Below are positions 24,643-33,085 of a stretch of 64,000 nt of DNA, piece after piece. The translations under genes and the position numbers were made by a program. Within the stretch, counting starts at the first letter, position 1, and each line of letters starts with the position of its first letter. The DNA comes from Bacteroidaceae bacterium (GTDB lineage Bacteria > Bacteroidota > Bacteroidia > Bacteroidales > Bacteroidaceae): the NCBI GenBank assembly GCA_017619585.1, contig JAFZSA010000042.1, forward strand, positions 62,001 to 126,000, given 5' to 3'. The notes below the pieces were generated by a model that saw only the letters and a list, made by a program, of their open reading frames with translations, was not told where the DNA came from and made no database searches.

Positions 24643-25416
24643 ATGGACAGAGCAAAAAAGTTTGAAGAGTTTATTAATAACTGTAAGGAACGACACCAAT
24701 GGTGTGGTATTGGGAATCCATTTTCTCAAATACTTCTTGTTGGCCAAGAACTCTATGTTCCAAAAGAAACAAAATATGATTTGGATCAGATATTGGATGA
24801 GAATTATAAATATTGTAAGGACTTATTAGGTAATAACGACCCTTCAATATTTATAAAACCACGCGGTGAAGTAAAAGACGGTAAGTTTAAGAATAACACC
24901 ACATGGTGTAATTACCAAACACTTATTGGTAAAGTTAAAGGTGCAAATAGCTCTGTCGATGGTATGCTAGACTTTGAACAGTTTGCATTTACTACCGAAT
25001 TAAGCAGTATACCCAAGACATCCAGCAAATTTATTGATAGTAGAGAAAGGGCTCTTGTGTTAGGGCGTGTTTCTGAACGCCTGAAATTATTCAAAGAATC
25101 ATCCTTTATTAAGGATTTCCCTGTTGTAATCTTGGCATGTGGAGGCTATATAAGGAATCAAGGAGAAGGGACAGACAGACAGATTGATAATACATTTGAT
25201 GTAAAATATGGAAATAAGGATGGGGAACCCTATGGGAAATATACTAATAAATCAAAAAAGAAATGGTTTTACACGCATTACTCAACAGATCCACAAAAAT
25301 ACAGATTGGTTATTCATACTGGGCAAGTAAGTCGGTACGATGGAAATCTATGGAATGATATGGCTTCAATCATTAGTGAACATTTGGACCGTTTAGCTGA
25401 TCTTGGATTATTATAA
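24643..25416 (+). CDS. Uncharacterised protein, possible divergent uracil-DNA-glycosylase fold
   Basis: A 257-residue soluble protein I do not recognise with certainty. The order of hydrophobic blocks recalls the UDG superfamily: GNPFSQILLVGQE (like the GDPxxxILLVGxxP motif), TTWCNYQTLI, FAFTTELSSIP, a buried strand VVILACGGY, and a late LVIHTGQVSR where UDGs carry the HPS loop. The expected catalytic Asp and HPS residues are not clearly present, so it may be inactive or a different fold. Codon use is visibly more AT-rich than its neighbours, suggesting recent acquisition. It is followed 13 nt later by a helical-repeat protein gene. Confidence 0.6.
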   Translation: MDRAKKFEEFINNCKERHQWCGIGNPFSQILLVGQELYVPKETKYDLDQILDENYKYCKDLLGNNDPSIFIKPRGEVKDGKFKNNTTWCNYQTLIGKVKGANSSVDGMLDFEQFAFTTELSSIPKTSSKFIDSRERALVLGRVSERLKLFKESSFIKDFPVVILACGGYIRNQGEGTDRQIDNTFDVKYGNKDGEPYGKYTNKSKKKWFYTHYSTDPQKYRLVIHTGQVSRYDGNLWNDMASIISEHLDRLADLGLL

Positions 25417-25429
25417 TCATCTACCTATT

Positions 25430-25822
25430 ATGGAAGATAAATTCAAGGGACTTAGTTACGGAGAAGTATGGGAGATGCTGGATGATTGCCAGAATCTCGA
25501 TGAGAAGATTAAGGTCTATCAGAAGATGGTGGAGCTTGGTGAGGAGTTTATTCCTGATGATCTTGATCTTTATGCAGCTCCATTGGATAATCTGGCAGCA
25601 TGTTACATGAAAAGGAATGAGTATGCAAAGGCTGTGCCCCTTCTGGAAAGAGCCTTGCTATTATACAGAATACAGGAGTTCAATGACTCCGACTTCGCTT
25701 ATCAGCGATGCAATGCCCTAAAGAAGATGGTGGAATGCCAGAAGGAACTGTGCAACAAGACTCTGGCCATACTCTACGAACATGAGTTAAGGCTTTTGGA
25801 AGATGGTTTGGGCAAAAAGTAA
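25430..25822 (+). CDS. Small TPR-like helical protein
   Basis: A 130-residue protein with two or three TPR-like helix pairs: LDEKIKVYQKMVELGEEF, then APLDNLAACYMKRNEYAKAVPLLERALLLY, then YQRCNALKKMVECQKEL. The central repeat has the A-x-x-Y and A-x-x-L-x-x-A-L spacing of TPRs. It is probably an adaptor. Start at the ATG 25430; an in-frame TTG at 25403 would overlap the previous gene. It is probably cotranscribed with that gene. No named family recognised. Confidence 0.7.
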   Translation: MEDKFKGLSYGEVWEMLDDCQNLDEKIKVYQKMVELGEEFIPDDLDLYAAPLDNLAACYMKRNEYAKAVPLLERALLLYRIQEFNDSDFAYQRCNALKKMVECQKELCNKTLAILYEHELRLLEDGLGKK

Positions 25823-25844
25823 TCATTTAGGAAATACATACAAT

Positions 25845-25869
25845 AAAGGGGAGCCAACGACTCCCCTTT
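25845..25869. terminator. Terminator between convergent genes
   Basis: AAAGGGGAG-ccaacga-CTCCCCTTT followed by ATTAATAT. Confidence 0.8.
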
Positions 25870-25895
25870 ATTAATATATATAATGTATAAGGAAA

Positions 25896-27149
25896 TTACT
25901 TCAGTTTTGCAAGGGTTTCCTTGATACGCTTCATAGCCTCTACGATGTTCTCGTCGCTGGTGGCGTAACTCATACGGAAGCACTCGGGGCTACCAAAGGC
26001 ATCGCCGCCTACGGTGGCTACATGACCTACCTCCAAGAGGTACATGGCCAGGTCTGTGCTATTGTTGATAACACGGTCACCATCCTTCTTGCCAAAGAAG
26101 CTGCTGCATTTGGGGAACAGATAGAAGGCACCCTGGGGAACGTTAACCTCCAGGCCGGGGATCTCCTTGGCCAACTTAACAATCAGGTTCTTACGACGCT
26201 CGAAGGCCTTACGCATATCCTCAACACACTGCTGGTCGCCGGCGAAAGCAGCCTCGGCAGCTTTCTGGCTAACAGAACAGGGACCGCTGGTGTACTGACC
26301 CTGCAGCTTGTTACAACCCTTGACAATCCAGTCGGGAGCAGCAATGAAACCGATACGCCAACCGGTCATAGCGTATGCCTTAGAAACACCGTTGATGATA
26401 ACAACGCGGTCCTTGATATCGGGGAACTGTGCCATTGAAGCATGTTCGCCAACGTAGTTGATGTGCTCGTAAATCTCGTCGGCAACAACAATCACATTGG
26501 GGTACTTCAGCAGTACGTTCTTCAGAGCCTCTAACTCAGCCTTGCTATATACAGAACCTGTAGGGTTGCTGGGAGAGCAGAGGATAAGAGCCTTTGTCTT
26601 AGGAGTAATAGCAGCCTCCAACTGAGCTGGGGTAATCTTGAAGTCCTGCTCGATGGTTGCCTCTACAAAGACGGGAGTTCCCTCTGCCAACAATACCATC
26701 TGAGGATAGCTTACCCAGTAGGGTGCAGGAATGATAACTTCGTCGCCGGCATTCACCAATGCCATGATGGTGTTGCAGACACTCTGCTTGGCACCGTTGC
26801 TACAGAGAATCTGGCTGGGAGCATAGTCCAGACCGTTCTCGTTCTTCAGTTTGTTAACGATGGCCTTCTTCAGTTCGGGGTAACCGGGAACGGGAGAGTA
26901 ACGGCTCCAGTTGTCCTCTACTGCCTTTATGGCAGCAGCCTTAATGTGGTCGGGGGTATTGAAGTCGGGTTCACCCACGCTCATGTTAATAACATCAACG
27001 CCCTGAGCCTTCAGCTCGCTACTGCGCTGACTCATTGCCAGAGTGGCACTGGGTGCCAAACGGTTCAATCTGTCGGAAAGGGTAGCCCCCTCCCGGCTTC
27101 CCCCTTTGGAGGAGGAGTGGTTAATTTTCTGTTCCATATTGTTAATCAT
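25896..27149 (-). CDS. aspC: Aspartate aminotransferase (class I PLP aminotransferase)
   Basis: A 417-residue fold-type I PLP enzyme transferring the amino group between aspartate and 2-oxoglutarate. MSVGEPDFNTPDHI is the substrate-arm signature, NGAKQS the phosphate loop, and SPSNPTGSVY, VVADEIYEHI and GVSKAYAMTGWRIGF (PLP lysine in GVSK) follow. The C-terminal RMSYATSDENI carries the alpha-carboxylate arginine. The first 22 residues are odd: a copy of the GC-rich palindrome (about 27078-27118) is read in frame as SSSKGGSREGATLSDRL. A start at a later codon is possible, but MSQRSSELKAQG lies within the conserved N-terminus. Lysine-pathway or kynurenine-type specificity cannot be excluded. 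Confidence 0.9.
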   Translation of the reverse strand: MINNMEQKINHSSSKGGSREGATLSDRLNRLAPSATLAMSQRSSELKAQGVDVINMSVGEPDFNTPDHIKAAAIKAVEDNWSRYSPVPGYPELKKAIVNKLKNENGLDYAPSQILCSNGAKQSVCNTIMALVNAGDEVIIPAPYWVSYPQMVLLAEGTPVFVEATIEQDFKITPAQLEAAITPKTKALILCSPSNPTGSVYSKAELEALKNVLLKYPNVIVVADEIYEHINYVGEHASMAQFPDIKDRVVIINGVSKAYAMTGWRIGFIAAPDWIVKGCNKLQGQYTSGPCSVSQKAAEAAFAGDQQCVEDMRKAFERRKNLIVKLAKEIPGLEVNVPQGAFYLFPKCSSFFGKKDGDRVINNSTDLAMYLLEVGHVATVGGDAFGSPECFRMSYATSDENIVEAMKRIKETLAKLK

Positions 27150-27215
27150 TATATTGTTATTTATTGTTTCTTACTGTATGTCACTCCCCCAAAGGGGGGA
27201 GCTGGGAGGGGGCTT

Positions 27216-28421
27216 TTAAAGCTTATGTCCCATCCTAACTCTCTTGGTCTCCAAGTAGCGGCGGTTGTATTTGTTGGGCTCAATGATGATGGGGACATTC
27301 TCTACAATCTCCAGACCATAGCTTTCCAGTCCCACGCGCTTTACGGGGTTGTTGGTAATCAGGCGTATCTTGCTGACACCCATCTCCTGTAGGATCTGTG
27401 CACCTACGCCGTATTCGCGCTCGTCAGGTTGGAAGCCCAAGTGTATGTTGGCATCAACGGTATCATCACCTTCTTCCTGCAGTTTATAGGCGGCAATCTT
27501 GTTCATCAGACCAATGCCGCGACCCTCCTGGTTCAGATATACTACCATTCCCTTGCCTTCTTTCTCTATCATCTGCATAGCACGGTGGAGCTGCTCTCCA
27601 CAGTCGCAACGCTGGCTACCGAATATGTCACCTGTTACGCAGCTGCTATGCATACGTACCAGAACGGGTTCGTCTGCCGACCAGTTTCCTTTGTACAACA
27701 CAACATGTTCCAGTCCGTTGCTCTTCTGGCGGAAGGGGATGATGTGGAAATTGCCGTATTCTGTTGGAAGCTCGGCCTCTACACCTTTCTCAACCAGAGA
27801 TTCCTGTTGCAGACGATAGGCAATCAGGTCTCGGATAGAGATAATCTTCAGTCCGTGCTCCTTGGCAACTTCCTGCAGTTGAGGCATACGTGCCATGGTA
27901 CCGTCTTCGTTTAGAATCTCTATCAGAGCAGCTGCAGGCTGAAGTCCTGATAGACGTGCCAGATCAACAGCAGCCTCAGTATGTCCGGCTCTGCGCAGCA
28001 CGCCCTTGTCCTGAGCATAGAGTGGGTTGATATGTCCTGGACGTCCGAAGTCGGAAGGCTTACGGTTAGGATCTGCCAAAGCACGTATGGTAGCAGCACG
28101 GTCATGTGTACTGACACCGGTGGTGCATCCTTCCAGTAAATCCACTGTTACTGTGAAGGGTGTTCCCAGCATGCTGGTGTTGTCCTGCACCTGATGGTCC
28201 AGTTCCAACTCCTTGGCTCTGCTTATGGTGATAGGCGCACAGAGTACACCACGTCCGTTGCGGAGCATAAAGTTCACCTTCTCAGGCGTAATCATTTCAG
28301 CAGCGGTGATGAAGTCGCCTTCGTTCTCGCGATCTTCATCATCAACTACTATCACGAACTTACCCTGGCGGAAATCCTCCAAGGCGTCTGCTATAGAACT
28401 TAATTTGAAATCAGAATTCAT
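27216..28421 (-). CDS. ribBA: Bifunctional 3,4-dihydroxy-2-butanone-4-phosphate synthase / GTP cyclohydrolase II
   Basis: A 401-residue fusion making both precursors of riboflavin. Residues 1-205 form Rib[14 protein letters not shown] is the acidic metal loop, and [15 protein letters not shown] and [12 protein letters not shown] follow. Residues 206-401 form Rib[22 protein letters not shown] carries the zinc cysteines, then [16 protein letters not shown] and the C-terminal [20 protein letters not shown] saw no FMN riboswitch upstream; the gap to lptF/G instead carries an octamer CGTTATnn array. The gene lies just downstream of lptF/G on the same strand. Confidence 0.96.
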   Translation of the reverse strand: MNSDFKLSSIADALEDFRQGKFVIVVDDEDRENEGDFITAAEMITPEKVNFMLRNGRGVLCAPITISRAKELELDHQVQDNTSMLGTPFTVTVDLLEGCTTGVSTHDRAATIRALADPNRKPSDFGRPGHINPLYAQDKGVLRRAGHTEAAVDLARLSGLQPAAALIEILNEDGTMARMPQLQEVAKEHGLKIISIRDLIAYRLQQESLVEKGVEAELPTEYGNFHIIPFRQKSNGLEHVVLYKGNWSADEPVLVRMHSSCVTGDIFGSQRCDCGEQLHRAMQMIEKEGKGMVVYLNQEGRGIGLMNKIAAYKLQEEGDDTVDANIHLGFQPDEREYGVGAQILQEMGVSKIRLITNNPVKRVGLESYGLEIVENVPIIIEPNKYNRRYLETKRVRMGHKL

Positions 28422-28436
28422 ATTTTTTATTTTCGT

Positions 28437-28500
28437 TATTGTCGTTTTGGCGGTCTGTTCGTTATGACGTTATATCGTTATTACGATTTTTTGACCGTCT
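28437..28500. repeat. Octamer array CGTTATnn
   Basis: CGTTATGA, CGTTATAT and CGTTATTA run head to tail, next to a TTTTGGCGGTCT segment. It reaches into the 3' end of lptF/G. Related octads are at 37690-37730 (four units) and 50549-50583 (inverse strand). Each is linked to a GGCGGCCTCTT-like segment. Confidence 0.75.
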
Positions 28501-30406
28501 CGTTTTCTATTGCATTGATTCTCTTTATTATCTCTTGCCCAATCTCCTGTACTTTGTCCAGGTCACGGCTCAGGCGCAGACGGTATCTCCAGATTCTCAG
28601 CCAGAGAAGTATTCCTACTGGCAGGATGACACCAGCCCATTTATTTCGTCTGGCATTCCTGAAGGGACGGGTATGTGCATCTGGGATTATAAATGGAAGC
28701 ATATTCAGCAGACCAATGATGACATTACTCTTGCTGTTGTGCAACTCTTTTATCAGTGCCTCTAATCTCTTACTGATTCCTATGACCGTTGTATCCTCCT
28801 GGTATTGGAAGAAGATGTGCCAATAAGACGGCATCATCAGCAGGAAATGATTATCTGAATATGTCTTGCAGTCTTCTATCAGTTGCTGCATTTCCTCGCG
28901 GCACTTAGTATAGTCGGGGTCATAGAGGATAACTTCCTTGCGGTTGAGCTTTCTGGAGATGCGTAATCCTAACAGCTTCATGAAGAACTTCTTGTATCCT
29001 TCTATATCAAATACCACGCTGTCAGAATTAGCCTTGTAAGTAAGCCATCCGCCAATGGGTAACAGAACCATACTGCTAAGCCATTCTCCAAAGTATGCAT
29101 CCCATGCACCTACCTTGGCATTATTCTCACCGGCAACATTGATGATATAGTAGAATATGAAGAAGACTACACTTACTACAACCGGGATGCCTAAGCCTCC
29201 CTTTCTGATGATAGCTCCCAAAGGCGCCCCGATAAAGAAGAAGAGCAGGCAGGACAGGCTTAACGTATATTTTTTCTGTGCTTCCATCAGATGACGGCGC
29301 AACTGGGTATTCAACTCTGTGGTGTAGCAGGTAGAACGGAATTCACATTCTGCCTTCATAGTCTCTGTACGGTTGAGGGCACTTTTCCAGGCAGAGGATT
29401 TCTGGTCGTCGCGAAGTTGATTGAACAGCGTGTCAAAGGGAGCAATGTCTGCTACCTCCTTGACAATCTTGGCTGAGTCTTTTCTGCCAGCTGACAGTTC
29501 GCGTGACAGATAAGACCTTTTGGCATTCTCGTATATGCTGTGTCCGATACTGTCGGTGCGTGAGCGTATTGAGTCAATGCCGCGATAAATCTCGCTCAGG
29601 TTTTTGGCCTGTGCATTACCGGCAAAGAGACTTGCATCAAAGAGGTTGAACTGGTTGTCGAAGGCAATATAGTCTATTTCCTCTATGAATGATTCTCTCA
29701 TATATGGGATGTTGGCTCGTAACATGGCTCCTGACTGGTTGCTCATGTTCTTGAAGCGCTCACCATCATATAATGTAAGTTTCAGATGTGTCTTGTCTGC
29801 CGTGCTCTGCAGTCTTCCGCTATCAGCTATGACAATCTGAGTGTCCTCGTAGTTGTCTGTGTTGGTGTAAATCATCACACCATACAGCATACCCGTTTCT
29901 GCGTCCTTACGTTCTACATACAGATTGTAGCCTGGGATGTCGCTGTAGAAGATTCCTTCTGGGATATCCAGCTCCGGCGACTTCTGTCTCATACTCCACA
30001 GTAGGGAATAGAGTTGCTTATTGGCTTCCGGACTGACATTGTTCTGGAAATAGAAACTGCCCGAGCATATCAGCAATGCTGTAATGAAGACGGGCATCAG
30101 GATGCGTATCAAGGGGATTCCTGATGCCTTCATAGCCAGTAACTCGAAGCGTTCTCCGAAGTTTCCGAAGGTGATAAGACTGGCCAATAGGACGGCCAGA
30201 GGAACGGATAAAGGTATCAGTGTCAGGGAGCAGTACCAAAAGAATTTGGCAAGGATATCCCATGTGAGACCCTTGCCAACTAAGTCGTCTACGTACTTCC
30301 AGACGAACTGCATTAAGAATATAAAAAGACAGATGAAGAACGTACCCGCAAAAAGTTGCAGGTACCCTTTCAGAATAAAGATGTCAAGCTTCTTTATTAT
30401 TCTCAT
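28481..30406 (-). CDS. LptF/LptG family permease
   Basis: A 641-residue inner-membrane protein of the YjgP/YjgQ family, the permease half of the LptBFG transporter that lifts lipopolysaccharide off the inner membrane. N-terminal helices (about 10-110; LDIFILKGYLQLFAGTFFICLF, shown as landmark, and VPLAVLLASLITFGNFGERFELLAMKASG with the coupling helix) are followed by a large periplasmic beta-jellyroll (about 115-385), then helices (LLFFFIGAPLGAIIRKGGLG). It is longer than E. coli LptF/G (about 360) owing to an extra C-terminal membrane and cytoplasmic segment. Whether F or G cannot be told. It shares strand with manA and ribBA. Confidence 0.88.
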   Translation of the reverse strand: MRIIKKLDIFILKGYLQLFAGTFFICLFIFLMQFVWKYVDDLVGKGLTWDILAKFFWYCSLTLIPLSVPLAVLLASLITFGNFGERFELLAMKASGIPLIRILMPVFITALLICSGSFYFQNNVSPEANKQLYSLLWSMRQKSPELDIPEGIFYSDIPGYNLYVERKDAETGMLYGVMIYTNTDNYEDTQIVIADSGRLQSTADKTHLKLTLYDGERFKNMSNQSGAMLRANIPYMRESFIEEIDYIAFDNQFNLFDASLFAGNAQAKNLSEIYRGIDSIRSRTDSIGHSIYENAKRSYLSRELSAGRKDSAKIVKEVADIAPFDTLFNQLRDDQKSSAWKSALNRTETMKAECEFRSTCYTTELNTQLRRHLMEAQKKYTLSLSCLLFFFIGAPLGAIIRKGGLGIPVVVSVVFFIFYYIINVAGENNAKVGAWDAYFGEWLSSMVLLPIGGWLTYKANSDSVVFDIEGYKKFFMKLLGLRISRKLNRKEVILYDPDYTKCREEMQQLIEDCKTYSDNHFLLMMPSYWHIFFQYQEDTTVIGISKRLEALIKELHNSKSNVIIGLLNMLPFIIPDAHTRPFRNARRNKWAGVILPVGILLWLRIWRYRLRLSRDLDKVQEIGQEIIKRINAIENETVKKS

Positions 30407-30427
30407 CGGACTTTTTTGTTCTAGAAT

Positions 30428-30477
30428 CTAGGAAAACCTAGGCTGTCCTAGGATTTCCCAGATTATCCTAGGATTAT
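30428..30477. repeat. 10-bp-period CTAGG array
   Basis: Five decamers start at 30428, 30438, 30448, 30458 and 30468: CTAGGAAAAC, CTAGGCTGTC, CTAGGATTTC, CCAGATTATC, CTAGGATTAT. They fill the manA-lptF/G gap. Confidence 0.8.
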
Positions 30478-31400
30478 TACTCTACGTAGCTTTCCAACAG
30501 TTTTGCCTGCTCGTCTGGTACGATGGTTACAGAGGGAGTAGAGGCAGGAACTACCAGAGACTCGCCTGCATGCAGGAAGATACCCTGACCATCGGGAGAA
30601 AGGAAGGCACACTCACCACTCAGGCACATGTAAACGCGGAAAGAGTCAATACCTGTGTAGTCTCTTACATAACTCTTGGTAAGCTTCAGTTCATTGGTGG
30701 TGAAGAAAGGACTTGTTACCAAAGGAATGATGGTGTCTCTTTCTTCTTTGTAATTCACTTTGGGATTCTCGGTGATATCATTGAAGTTGATAGCATCCAA
30801 GGCTAAATCTGTGTGGAGCTCGCGCAGATTACCATCGCGGTCGCGACGCATATAGTCATAGATACGATAGGTAACATCACTGGTCTGCTGAATCTCTGCA
30901 ATCACCATACCGGCGCCAATACCATGAACTCTGCCAGCGGGAATGTAGAAGCAGTCGCCTTCAACTACGTTTACCTTGTTCAGGTCGTTCTCAATGCTGC
31001 CATCGGCTACCTTATTGGCATAGTCGGCAACGTCTGTTCTCTTGGCAAATCCTGCAATCAGCTGGCTGCCGCGGTCGGCATCTACTACGTACCACATCTC
31101 GTTCTTTCCCATCTTGTTGTGACGTTTCTTGCTCAGTTCGTCATCGGGATGAACCTGAATAGAGAGGTCCTGGCGTGCATCTATGAACTTGATGAGCAGG
31201 GGGAAGTCCTTTCCAAACTTCTCGGTATTCTTCTTGCCCAGGAAGTCGGCGCCATAGCGTTCTACTACCTCAGGCAATGTAAGACCTTTGTTTTCGCCAT
31301 TCAGTACTATTGATTCAGATCCTTTTACAGCAGAGACTACCCAAGTCTCAGAGCCCCACAATGTGGGCTTGAAGATAGGATTAAACTTTAAGATTTCCAT
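30477..31400 (-). CDS. manA: Mannose-6-phosphate isomerase, type I
   Basis: A 307-residue zinc enzyme interconverting fructose-6-phosphate and mannose-6-phosphate, feeding GDP-mannose and GDP-fucose for surface glycans. Cupin landmarks: LWGSETW, SIQVHPDD (Gln and His zinc ligands), KNEMWYVVDA (zinc Glu), then FYIPAGRVHGIGAG (zinc His). The short C-terminal cupin with ESLVVPAS follows. Length fits the short bacterial form (about 310-325). It is probably cotranscribed with lptF/G. Confidence 0.92.
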   Translation of the reverse strand: MEILKFNPIFKPTLWGSETWVVSAVKGSESIVLNGENKGLTLPEVVERYGADFLGKKNTEKFGKDFPLLIKFIDARQDLSIQVHPDDELSKKRHNKMGKNEMWYVVDADRGSQLIAGFAKRTDVADYANKVADGSIENDLNKVNVVEGDCFYIPAGRVHGIGAGMVIAEIQQTSDVTYRIYDYMRRDRDGNLRELHTDLALDAINFNDITENPKVNYKEERDTIIPLVTSPFFTTNELKLTKSYVRDYTGIDSFRVYMCLSGECAFLSPDGQGIFLHAGESLVVPASTPSVTIVPDEQAKLLESYVE

Positions 31401-31420
31401 ACGTATATGTATTTATGATA

Positions 31421-32155
31421 TTATTTCGATTGTTGAATAAGATAAACTATGTATGCCAGACGGATTTCCTCCTCTTTGTACACATCGCCATACTCCTGAA
31501 GGGCGTTCTCCATGCTGAACTTCTTCTGGCTTGCGATATAATCTACCAGTTCCTCTACACATTCCTCGCCCAGTACCTCATTGGTGAAGTAGGTAATATC
31601 TACGTTCAGTCCTTGGCGGATCAGTTTCTCCAGCTCCTCCAGTACCTCATCGAACGACATACTTTCGCTCTCAGCGAAATCATCCAGTGCAATCTTCCTG
31701 TCAATGGCGTGAATCAGCTTTATCTGCTGTTTTGTCTTGGTAGATGCTTTCTGCTCAAGGCTGTTTGCATCGCCACCGGGGATATCTGCCATCAAGTCCT
31801 CCAGATCTCTCAATCCGCTCAGGTTCTCGTCAGTAGCTTCCTCTTCTTCATCAACTATGAAGGGAGTAGGTTTCTTGGCAAATTTCTTTCCTTCCGTTGA
31901 TGCGGTAAGTTTATCGCTCTTAGATGGTTTTGCTTTCAGGTATCCGCTTTCAAAGGCTTTGTCTATAATTGTTGTCCAATAATCATCTTCGTGGGCATCT
32001 CCGATGCCGTATGTTTCATTTTCGTCTAGGCCCAACTCTTCTATCTCGCGGCTTTCCTTACCTGTCAGATAGTCTGTCAATACCTGACGTGAGACGGGCT
32101 GGCCTATTTCAATAAGTGATTTTATTATTTTTATGAGTGATTCTTTTGCGTCCAT
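31421..32155 (-). CDS. Orphan RecQ C-terminal module (RQC-like winged helix + HTH_40), no helicase
   Basis: A 244-residue protein that resembles only the tail of Bacteroidota RecQ helicases. Residues about 10-90 follow the RQC winged-helix pattern (LTDYLTGKESREIEEL, ETYGIG, WTTIIDKAFESGYLK, then TEGKKF). Residues about 145-244 follow the RecQ C-terminal HTH_40 region (IKLIHAIDRKIALDDFAE, FDEVLEELEKLIRQGLNVDI, then EEEIRLAYIVYL). The acidic linker (about 100-140) is low complexity. No DEAH ATPase domain lies on either side, so this is a stand-alone protein, not a frameshift piece. It could modulate DNA structures recognised by RecQ. It has its own good promoter. Confidence 0.7.
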   Translation of the reverse strand: MDAKESLIKIIKSLIEIGQPVSRQVLTDYLTGKESREIEELGLDENETYGIGDAHEDDYWTTIIDKAFESGYLKAKPSKSDKLTASTEGKKFAKKPTPFIVDEEEEATDENLSGLRDLEDLMADIPGGDANSLEQKASTKTKQQIKLIHAIDRKIALDDFAESESMSFDEVLEELEKLIRQGLNVDITYFTNEVLGEECVEELVDYIASQKKFSMENALQEYGDVYKEEEIRLAYIVYLIQQSK

Positions 32156-32182
32156 ATTTTGCTATCCTTAGTTTTCGGGGTG

Positions 32183-32213
32183 CAAATATAAGGCAATTAT
32201 CATTTGTGGCAAA
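32183..32213 (-). promoter_or_regulatory. Promoter of the RecQ-tail gene
   Basis: Minus strand TTTG (32213-32210), 19 nt, TATATTTG (32190-32183), 28 nt before the ATG. Confidence 0.85.
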
Positions 32214-32239
32214 AGTTTTTAAGCATTTTTTTCAAAGAT

Positions 32240-33085
32240 TTATATTAGGAAATTTTGCACGATTTTCTCCGTCTCATCCCATAGCGTCTGCATGTGTTTG
32301 TGATGCACGTATTTATCCCCCAATTTTACTATTTTGTTTGATCTGCAGAAAGTTCCTGTCTGCCCTTCCTTCTCTGCATCAAACATCAGACGGATGGCTG
32401 TATCTGCCCCTTGTCTTGGGGTTCGGATAAAGGGACGGAAGAAGAGGTCTGCCAAAGGGTCCAGCAGTTTGTTCTGCAGGTGTATAATCTTGGTGTTCAC
32501 AACGCCAGGGTCGGCAGCGTTTACTGTTATACCTTTGTTCTTAATTCGCTTAGCCAGTTCTAATGTGAAGAGCGTTAGTGCCAGTTTGCTGTTGCCATAA
32601 ACCAGTATGCGTTGCCAGAACCCCTTCCTTCCTTTCTCGAAGAACTCAGGGAATTGCAACGTGCCTAAGATGTAAGAGCATGAGGTCATGTTGACTATTC
32701 TGCTACCTTTACTCATCAGGGGAATGAGCAGACGGGTCAGCAGATATGGGCCTACGTAATTCACGCAGACGGTTCGTTCCAGGCCGTCCACTGTCCTGTG
32801 GAACCCTGTCTCTAGGGTTCCAGCATTGTTCATCAGCAGGTCTATGTGGTCGAACTTGGCTTTTACTTGGTCGGCAAAGTTACGTACGCTCTGCAGGTTA
32901 GACAGGTCCAGCCCCATGATCTCTACATCAGAGCATCCTGTCTCCTCTATCATCTGCTGGCGTCTGGATTCCGACTTGCTGGGGCAGTAACACGCCATTA
33001 TGGTGTGGTAGCCTTGCTGCAATGCCTCCTTGGCCTCCTCATAGCCCATGCCACCGTTGGCACCGGTTATTATTGCTACTTTCAT
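32240..33085 (-). CDS. SDR-family NAD(P)-dependent oxidoreductase, putative hydroxysteroid dehydrogenase
   Basis: A 281-residue short-chain dehydrogenase. The cofactor motif TGANGGMGYE is at the N-terminus, with NNAG in the central strand and catalytic Ser and YxxxK in MTSCSYILG and YGNSK. PGVVNT follows at the expected place. I start at the ATG 33085, whose TCAT on the + strand is an ATGA overlap with the stop of the flavin oxidoreductase gene, so the two are translationally coupled. In this trio it would oxidise or reduce the 3-hydroxy/3-oxo position of the steroid (3-beta-HSDH-like). The substrate is inferred from neighbours; the enzyme alone is a generic SDR. Confidence 0.85.
   Translation of the reverse strand: MKVAIITGANGGMGYEEAKEALQQGYHTIMACYCPSKSESRRQQMIEETGCSDVEIMGLDLSNLQSVRNFADQVKAKFDHIDLLMNNAGTLETGFHRTVDGLERTVCVNYVGPYLLTRLLIPLMSKGSRIVNMTSCSYILGTLQFPEFFEKGRKGFWQRILVYGNSKLALTLFTLELAKRIKNKGITVNAADPGVVNTKIIHLQNKLLDPLADLFFRPFIRTPRQGADTAIRLMFDAEKEGQTGTFCRSNKIVKLGDKYVHHKHMQTLWDETEKIVQNFLI

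Noticed and set aside
28190..28480. Possible FMN riboswitch upstream of ribBA
   Set aside because: The 59-bp gap is too short and filled by an octamer array; no RFN-like helices were seen.
31421..32155. RecQ frameshift fragment
   Set aside because: No helicase domain remains in any frame upstream (the SDR and manA genes flank it), and the gene has its own promoter and ATG.
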